A stretch of 64,000 nucleotides of DNA. It comes from Mesorhizobium sp. (lineage in GTDB: Bacteria > Pseudomonadota > Alphaproteobacteria > Rhizobiales > Rhizobiaceae). Shown here piece after piece: positions 58,815 through 64,000 of the stretch. Made by a program: the position numbers and the translations under genes. The stretch covers positions 1 to 64,000 of the forward strand of contig SAQG01000007.1 in NCBI GenBank assembly GCA_004020315.1, in the 5' to 3' direction. How positions within the stretch are numbered: the first letter of the stretch is position 1; the number at the start of each line of letters is the position of its first letter. Under the pieces are notes generated by a model. That model had not been told where the DNA came from. It did no database searches and saw only the letters and a list, made by a program, of their open reading frames with translations.

Positions 58815-59762
58815 TCAGCTTCGCGCCACCGGCATCACCGTGACCTGAGTAATGCCGGAGCGGCGCACCACCGTGCACAGCGTCTCGCGGCCGATGCGCT
58901 CGGCGTCGAGCATGCGCACAAGATCGTCGACGCCGGTGACCGGGCGCCCGTCGATGGCGGCGATGATGTCGCCTTCCCTGAGCCCGGCCTTGGCGGCCGG
59001 GCTGTTCGCCTCGACGCTGCGCAGGCGCACCGCCGTGCTGCTCGACACTTGCGACAGAAGGGCGGCGCGGCGCGGCAGGTTCGTCGTATCGGCCGAGACG
59101 CCGATGAAGGCGCGGCGCACGCGGCCAAAGCGGATGATCTCCGAAATGACGAAATTCGCGGTGTTGGAGGCAACCGCGAAGGCGATGCCTTGCGCGCCAT
59201 GGATCATGGCGGTGTTGACGCCGATGACCTCGCCCGCCGACGACACCAGCGGTCCGCCGGAATTGCCGGGGTTGAGTGCTGCGTCGGTCTGGATGACGTC
59301 GTCGATCAGCCGGCCGGTGGAGGCACGCATCGAGCGGCCGAGCGCCGAGACGACACCTGATGTGACAGTCCATTCGAAGCCGAGCGGGTTGCCGATGGCA
59401 ATGGCGATCTGGCCTCGCCGCAGGCGCTTTGAATCGCCGAGCGGTGCGATATCGGCAAAGCTGCCGTCGGCACGCACCAGCGCGATATCGGTGTCGGGGT
59501 CGCGGCCGAGAACACGGCCTTCTCTGGAGACGCCGTCCGGCATGGTGACGCGGACGGTGCGGGCATCGCCGACGACATGGAAATTGGTGACGACCAACCC
59601 GTCCGGCGTAATGACGAAGCCGGAGCCTTGGCCGCCGGCACCACCGATGCGCTCGATGCGGCAGACGGCGGGACCGATGCGGTCCACGGCATCGGCGACC
59701 GTTGCCGAATAATCATCGAGCAGCGCATTGTCGAATTGCAATTGCTGGGCTGGGAGGGACAT
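58815..59762 (-). CDS. Trypsin-like serine protease with PDZ domain (HtrA/DegQ-like)
   Basis: A 315-aa S1C protease. Triad: His62 in VVTNFHVVGDART, Asp92 in DPDTDIALVR, Ser168 in LNPGNSGGPLVSS, all intact. One PDZ domain at the C-terminus (SPAAKAGLREGDIIAAIDGRPVTGVDDLVRML). No signal peptide or membrane segment is seen (MSLPAQQLQFDNALLDDYSATVADAV), so it may be cytoplasmic, unlike DegP. The ATG at 59762 replaces 59861. Divergent from a dead paralogue and a LuxR gene, with which it may form a module. Confidence 0.9.
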   Translation of the reverse strand: MSLPAQQLQFDNALLDDYSATVADAVDRIGPAVCRIERIGGAGGQGSGFVITPDGLVVTNFHVVGDARTVRVTMPDGVSREGRVLGRDPDTDIALVRADGSFADIAPLGDSKRLRRGQIAIAIGNPLGFEWTVTSGVVSALGRSMRASTGRLIDDVIQTDAALNPGNSGGPLVSSAGEVIGVNTAMIHGAQGIAFAVASNTANFVISEIIRFGRVRRAFIGVSADTTNLPRRAALLSQVSSSTAVRLRSVEANSPAAKAGLREGDIIAAIDGRPVTGVDDLVRMLDAERIGRETLCTVVRRSGITQVTVMPVARS

Positions 59763-59939
59763 GGCGAGGCTCCGCGTCTTTAGAGCAAGATGAGGGATGC
59801 CTATATGTGCGGAGCGGCCGGATCGGCCGCGACCTGACCAGATGGCCAGTCCAACGCCCAACTAGCCGTCAGGCGAGTATCCGCGAACGCGCTGCCGAGC
59901 GATATCTGGGTTAGAGCGACGAGCGTCCATTGGACGCTC

Positions 59940-60010
59940 AAAGTACGCTCTAAGATTTTGAGTTCTCGCATCGTGCTTTCCGAAAATCGATTCCGATTTT
60001 GGGCCGATGC
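59940..60010 (+). repeat. Dispersed intergenic element, copy B
   Basis: Matches 10116-10191 in the same order: AAAGTACGCTC, CGCATCGTGCTT, CCGAAA, GATTCC, GGCCGAT. It ends 22 bp before the start codon of the pseudo-protease gene, so it may form part of that promoter or 5-prime UTR. GCATCGTGCTT begins a foldable segment. Confidence 0.65.
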
Positions 60011-60032
60011 GATAAAAACCCAGGAGACCAAC

Positions 60033-60905
60033 ATGAGCGACTTCAATCTGAGCGCATTTTCCGACGCCGTCGCCGATATCGCCGCCGCAGCGGCGCCGGC
60101 GACCGCGAGCTTCGCCGCGCATCAGCATCGCACCGCGACCGCCTTTCATTGGCGCGACGGCTATTTCATCGCTGCCGAGGAGGCAGTGGAGGCCGGCGAG
60201 GAGATCGAGCTGACGCTTTCTTCGGGCGACAAGGTGAAGGCTGAACTGGTCGGGCGCGATCCATCCACTGGGACGGCCCTTCTGAGGCCGACCGGCGCGC
60301 CGGACGTGCCGCCGCTGGCCAAGGCGGGCACGGTGCGGCCGGGCCATCTTGCCATTGCCGTCGGCAATAGCCACGGTGCGTCGCTCGCCGCATTCGGCAC
60401 GGTCGGTGAGGTCGGTCCGGCCTGGCGTTCAATGCGCGGCGGCACGATCGACCGGCGCATCAATCTGGCCGTCAATGCCGGCGGCCGTTTCGAGGGCGGC
60501 CCAGTGCTCGACGCCAAGGGCGCACTGATCGGCATGCTCCTGTTCGGGCCGCGCCGGCGGGCGCTGGTCATGCCTTACGAGACGATCGAACGGGCGGTGG
60601 TGACGCTGCGCGAAAAGGGCCATGTCGCGCGCGGCTATCTCGGCGCCGGCCTGCATCCGATCCGAAACGGCGACACGCATGGCGCGATGGTGATGAGCCT
60701 CGACGACAATGGCCCGGCGAAGGCGGCCGGCCTGCATCTTGGCGACATCATCGTGTCGTGGAATGGCGAGGCCGTGTATGGTCCGCGCGACCTGATCCGC
60801 AGGCTCGGGCCGGACAGCGCCGGCGCGTCGGTGACGCTCGGCGTGGTGCGCGGCGGCGAACAGCGCGATGTCGTGCTGACCATCGGCGAAAAGCCGCTGA
60901 ACTGA
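60033..60905 (+). CDS. Catalytically dead HtrA-like protein with PDZ domain
   Basis: A 290-aa paralogue of the divergent HtrA gene. Aligned blocks show all three catalytic residues lost: FIAAEEAVEAG for VVTNFHVVGDA (His to Glu50), DPSTGTALLRP for DPDTDIALVR (Asp to Gly80), and NAGGRFEGGPV for NPGNSGGPL (Ser to Glu154). The fold and PDZ (GYLGAGLHPI...GPAKAAGLHLGDIIVSWNGEAVYGPRDLIRRL) are kept. It cannot be a serine protease by this mechanism; a scaffold, adaptor or inhibitor role is inferred. CAGGAGA precedes ATG 60033. The LuxR gene follows after 8 bp. Confidence 0.85.
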   Translation: MSDFNLSAFSDAVADIAAAAAPATASFAAHQHRTATAFHWRDGYFIAAEEAVEAGEEIELTLSSGDKVKAELVGRDPSTGTALLRPTGAPDVPPLAKAGTVRPGHLAIAVGNSHGASLAAFGTVGEVGPAWRSMRGGTIDRRINLAVNAGGRFEGGPVLDAKGALIGMLLFGPRRRALVMPYETIERAVVTLREKGHVARGYLGAGLHPIRNGDTHGAMVMSLDDNGPAKAAGLHLGDIIVSWNGEAVYGPRDLIRRLGPDSAGASVTLGVVRGGEQRDVVLTIGEKPLN

Positions 60906-60913
60906 GAAGATCG

Positions 60914-61564
60914 ATGGCAAGGCACGGGATCACGGGGCGGCGGCTGACGGTGCTGATCGCGCTCGATGATGCCGCGCGCGCCGAACACCTGTCCACAGCC
61001 CTTGCCGCGACCGGCGATCTGCTGCCGATTGTGGCCGGTAGCAGCAATAGCGCCGACAGAGCGGATGTCGCGGTCATCGATGACAATTACCTGGAAAGAA
61101 GGGGCCTGGAAGGCGGGGCCAACGATCCCGCGATACCTCAGGTGCTCCTGTCTCAACGAGCGAGCCGGCAGCGGCCGGCCGATACCGTGTTTGCCGTGCT
61201 TCCGGCGGCAGCGGACGATCTGCTGATCGCTGCCGCCGCGCGGCTGGCGGCCGCTGGCTACCGGATCTCGGGCGAGGGCCGCTTCTTGTCCGATCGGCAT
61301 GACGATTTCGCTTTCCATGACGACGACCTCTCCGACGAGGAGCCGGTCGACTACAGGGCCGAGCGGCCGGCGCTTTCGCCGCGTGAGAGCGAAGTGCTGG
61401 CGCTTTTGGCCGAGGGCGCACCCAACAAGGTGATCGCGCGGCGCTTGAACATTTCCGTGCACACGGCGAAGTTCCACGTCGCCGCCATCCTGATCAAGCT
61501 AGGTGCGGCCAACCGCACCGACGCGATCGCCATCGCCATGCGGCAAGGCCTGGTGCTGGTCTGA
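60914..61564 (+). CDS. LuxR-type regulator with degenerate receiver-like domain
   Basis: A 216-aa protein. The C-terminus is a standard LuxR helix-turn-helix (ALSPRESEVLALLAEGAPNKVIARRLNISVHTAKFHVAAILIKLGAANRTDAIAIAMRQGLV). The N-terminal ~125 residues resemble a receiver fold (RLTVLIALDDAARAEHLSTALAATG, VAVIDDNYLERRG), but the conserved Lys and Thr positions are not evident, so phosphorylation is doubtful. The ATG at 60914 starts 8 bp after the pseudo-protease stop, making a two-gene operon opposite the active HtrA. Confidence 0.85.
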   Translation: MARHGITGRRLTVLIALDDAARAEHLSTALAATGDLLPIVAGSSNSADRADVAVIDDNYLERRGLEGGANDPAIPQVLLSQRASRQRPADTVFAVLPAAADDLLIAAAARLAAAGYRISGEGRFLSDRHDDFAFHDDDLSDEEPVDYRAERPALSPRESEVLALLAEGAPNKVIARRLNISVHTAKFHVAAILIKLGAANRTDAIAIAMRQGLVLV

Positions 61565-61673
61565 CCTCCAAGCCTACGCAGCGTAATCTACATCCCGCGA
61601 GTTGGGCCTTGCGCGGCACGCTACCGCCGCGCAAGGATCACGCCTGTGATGTTGCAAGGGAGGCGCGGAAGAC

Positions 61674-62540
61674 ATGTCGCTCAAGGGAAAGACGCTGTTC
61701 ATCTCCGGCGGGTCGCGCGGCATCGGCCTGGCGATCGCGCTGCGCGCCGCGCGCGACGGCGCCAATGTGACGATCGCGGCCAAGACCGCCGAGCCGCATC
61801 CAAAGCTGCCGGGCACGATCTATACGGCGGCTGAGGAGATCGAGCAGGCCGGCGGCAAGGCGTTGCCGGCGTTATGCGACATACGCGAGGAGGAGCAGGT
61901 GGCCGAGGCGGTCGCCCGGACCGTCGAGAAATTCGGCGGCATCGACATCTGCATCAACAATGCCAGCGCCATCCAACTCACCGGCACGCTGGAAACCGAC
62001 ATGAAGCGCTACGATCTGATGCACCAGATCAACACCCGCGGCACATTCCTGGTTTCCAAAATGTGCATTCCGCACCTGAAGTTAGCTGACAATCCTCACA
62101 TCTTGAATCTGGCGCCGCCGCTCGACATGAAGGCCAAATGGTTCAAGAACCATGTCGCCTATACGATGGCCAAATTCGGCATGTCGATGTGCACGCTGGG
62201 CATGAGTGCGGAGTTCGCCAGGGACGGCATCGCTGTCAATTCGCTGTGGCCGATCTCGACCATCGATACGGCAGCGGTGCGCAATCTTCTGGGCGGGGCG
62301 ACGGTGGCGGCGATGAGCCGTTCGCCCGATATCATGGCCGATGCCGCGCATGCGATCCTGCTCAGGCCGTCGCGCGAAGCGACCGGCAATTTCTACATCG
62401 ACGAGGAGGTGCTGCGCGCCGATGGCGTCAGCGATTTTTCGATTTATGCGCCGGGCGCGACAGGCCCGCTCGCCGGTGACTTCTTCGTGCCCGACGAGGT
62501 GTTCGCGAATTCGGAAACCAACATCAAAAGTATTTACTGA
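61674..62540 (+). CDS. Short-chain dehydrogenase/reductase (HSDL2-like)
   Basis: A 288-aa SDR. The cofactor motif LFISGGSRGIGLAIALRAA is at residues ~8-26, INNASAIQL (NNAS) in the core, and the catalytic YTMAK (Tyr-x3-Lys) follows LAPPLDMKAKWFKNHVA. The pattern with PPLDMK and a long AVNSLWPISTIDTAAVRNLLGG segment is that of the HSDL2-type SDRs, whose substrates are uncertain. GGGAGG lies before the ATG. It stands alone. Confidence 0.88.
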   Translation: MSLKGKTLFISGGSRGIGLAIALRAARDGANVTIAAKTAEPHPKLPGTIYTAAEEIEQAGGKALPALCDIREEEQVAEAVARTVEKFGGIDICINNASAIQLTGTLETDMKRYDLMHQINTRGTFLVSKMCIPHLKLADNPHILNLAPPLDMKAKWFKNHVAYTMAKFGMSMCTLGMSAEFARDGIAVNSLWPISTIDTAAVRNLLGGATVAAMSRSPDIMADAAHAILLRPSREATGNFYIDEEVLRADGVSDFSIYAPGATGPLAGDFFVPDEVFANSETNIKSIY

Positions 62541-62649
62541 CGGACACCGGACGAGCAGGTCGCTTTCGTTTGGAAGGATTTGAGGCGGTACGGCCACCGT
62601 GAGAAATTGCGTAGACCGCATCGGCGTCGGGTCTCCACCGAAGCCGGAA

Positions 62650-62800
62650 ACAAAAACCCCGCCGGTGAGGGGGTACCGGCGGGGCTCGTGTGTCCCGCTG
62701 GAGTCGGGACAGGGCAGGGAAGCCCTAGCCAGAATCTGGGGTGGACGACCTCGCGATTCAATGCCTGGCTAAAATCGCGACGTACATTCTCTTTCAATCT
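62650..62800 (-). ncRNA. Possible structured sRNA with strong terminator
   Basis: Read on the minus strand, consecutive hairpins follow one another: CGCGATT/AATCGCG (62752-62779), CCAGATTCTGG, GGGC/GCCC, TCCCG/CGGGA, and last a 10-bp perfect stem CCCCGCCGGT/ACCGGCGGGG (62657-62684) followed by TTTTTG. A further hairpin (TGGCCCA/TGGGCCA with inner CCGG arms, ~62818-62848) lies upstream and may end the OmpA-family transcript. No ORF here has protein character. It could instead be the long 3-prime UTR of the OmpA gene. The 5-prime end is a guess. Confidence 0.5.
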
Positions 62801-62976
62801 CGGCTCATTGCCGGAAATGGCCCATCCCGGTGAAACCGGAGTGGGCCATGTCTTCCTGTATAGATTCCAAAAATCACTTCAGGTTTCTGGAATCGTTGCC
62901 TTTAATTTGATCATGGTCTTTTGCGAAAATCGGTTTCCACTTTTTGCTTCGCTGACCTTCGGTTCGGGACCATGGC

Positions 62977-64000
62977 CTAATTCGCGCTGGCGACAGGCGC
63001 CACCAGCGAGGTGATGCGGCGGATGGCGACGCGACGGTTCTCGCGGTTCGGCTCCGACGTGTTAACCTTGAGATACTCCTCGCCATAACCCTGTGTCGTC
63101 AGGTTCTCCGGCGGGATATTGAAGGCATTGGTCAGGGCTTCGGCAACCGCCTCCGCGCGACGGTCGGACAGAGCGAGGTTCGCCTCCGGCCTGCCGACGG
63201 CATCGGTATGGCCTTCGATCAGGAAGGTTTCCGCCGGGTTCTTCTCCAGCAGCCTCTCCATCGCGCTGGCGACGCCTTCCAGTTTCTGCACCTCGGTTTC
63301 GGGGATCGAGGCTGAACCGAATTCGAAGTTCAGCGTGTCGAGGTCGATGCGGCGGGCGATGTCGCGCACGCGGGCAGAGCGCTTGACCTCGTCGATCGAG
63401 TAGAGGCGCTGAACCCTCTCCACCGGCGGCTGTTCGAGGAAGGTATAGTAGTCGTCCGGATCCTCGATCTCTTCAGCATCCAAAATGTACTCCTCGCGCG
63501 GAATGTCGATCCGAATCGGCGGCAGGTCGTCGCCCGGATCGCGCCAGTCGTTATCGTCGTCATAGTGCCGCTCGTCGACATAGCTCAGCACATATTCGCG
63601 TCCGTCGGGCGCGATGCGTGAACGCTGGATGACGTCGCCGTAGCGGTTGCGAATGGTGACGATCTGGATTCCGTTGTCACGCTCGACGATTTCCCGGGTG
63701 CGATCGCCCGACAGCTCCTCATAGTAGACGTTCCTCGCGCCACGGTGCATGCGCGGGGCATCGTCGCTTTCGACGATCGTCTGGTTGTTGAACTGGAGGA
63801 TAACGCGGTCGCCGAGTTCCCTGACGACGTCGACCCCTCGCGGGCGTGGACGGCGACGAATGTCCTCGTCGTCACGCGCACGCTCAACGCGTCTGCCCTT
63901 TTCCTCGGTCACCGGAACCATCCTCTCGAGCTTGAGCTCCTGCTGGGCCGCCCTGTCGTCGGTGGGCGGCGGTCCCTGGTCGACCGGAGCCGGCTTCGGG
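62977..64000 (-). CDS. OmpA-family outer-membrane protein (partial)
   Basis: The C-terminal part of a larger protein; the frame stays open to the window edge, so the true start lies beyond 64000. Its last ~110 residues are an OmpA peptidoglycan-binding domain: LNFEFGSASIPETEVQKLEGVASAMERLLEKNPAETFLIEGHTDAVGRPEANLALSDRRAEAVAEALTNAFNIPPENLTTQGYGEEYLKVNTSEPNRENRRVAIRRI. The part before is Arg/Asp-rich and repeats DVIQ- and VEY-type strands (ILQFNNQTIVESDD, VTIRNRYGDVIQRSRIAPDGREYVLSYVDE). The complete protein probably anchors the envelope to the cell wall. Confidence 0.88.
   Translation of the reverse strand, partial: PKPAPVDQGPPPTDDRAAQQELKLERMVPVTEEKGRRVERARDDEDIRRRPRPRGVDVVRELGDRVILQFNNQTIVESDDAPRMHRGARNVYYEELSGDRTREIVERDNGIQIVTIRNRYGDVIQRSRIAPDGREYVLSYVDERHYDDDNDWRDPGDDLPPIRIDIPREEYILDAEEIEDPDDYYTFLEQPPVERVQRLYSIDEVKRSARVRDIARRIDLDTLNFEFGSASIPETEVQKLEGVASAMERLLEKNPAETFLIEGHTDAVGRPEANLALSDRRAEAVAEALTNAFNIPPENLTTQGYGEEYLKVNTSEPNRENRRVAIRRITSLVAPVASAN

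Noticed and set aside
62534-62797. 87-aa minus-strand ORF over the RNA candidate
   Set aside because: Crosses several perfect hairpins and a terminator; reads through low-complexity Pro/Ala repeats, unlike a real protein.

Overview
The window looks like a chromosomal stretch of a high-GC alphaproteobacterium of the Rhizobiales, most like Mesorhizobium. The reasons are the lsrB/vtlR-type LysR gene beside trxB and an AbcR-type sRNA, the carA-yqeY-dnaG-rpoD order, a DUF1476 (F1-ATPase zeta) protein, and several dispersed palindromic intergenic elements of the kind common in that genus. This is inferred from protein and motif recognition only; no database search was possible. No rRNA, tRNA, CRISPR array or IS element was seen.

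Layout. 0.2-6.8 kb: a complete set for making and attaching ADP-heptose in the LPS inner core (waaC, waaF, hldD, hldE, gmhA, gmhB), with a LysE exporter in the middle. 6.8-13 kb: Lrp regulator, thioredoxin reductase, LsrB/VtlR, an isoprenylcysteine-methyltransferase-like membrane protein, an AbcR sRNA, a second possible sRNA, and an EF-G-like GTPase. 13-25.5 kb: metabolic and small accessory genes: cupin, aspartate aminotransferase, two tandem EAL proteins, GST, a toxin-antitoxin locus with a broken toxin, cold-shock protein, Ogt, lytic transglycosylase, LprI-like protein and several DUF proteins. 25.5-28 kb: a broken ridA, then an AT-rich two-gene island (DUF262 plus HEPN nuclease) directly before carB. 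28-42 kb: carB, SH3 protein, phosphoesterase, ArsR plus exporter, DHFR-like protein, MntR, YpfJ metallopeptidase, a frameshifted MFS exporter, carA and yqeY. 42-48 kb: accessory genes separating yqeY from dnaG-rpoD (48.3-52.7 kb). 53-64 kb: small redox proteins and regulators with clear operators (PadR, TetR, LysR), an arginase relative, an HtrA protease next to a catalytically dead HtrA paralogue and a LuxR regulator, an SDR, a possible structured RNA, and a partial OmpA-family gene running off the window.

Most notable: (1) the DUF262-HEPN pair, a likely acquired defence or toxin module; (2) the HtrA / pseudo-HtrA / LuxR cluster, which has the parts of a proteolysis-linked signalling module; (3) the LsrB-AbcR locus plus a neighbouring hairpin with an anti-Shine-Dalgarno-like loop; (4) a multi-hairpin RNA candidate at 62.65-62.80 kb on the minus strand; (5) four genes broken by small indels or nonsense changes (toxin, ridA, MFS exporter, DUF1801), which could be real decay or sequencing error.
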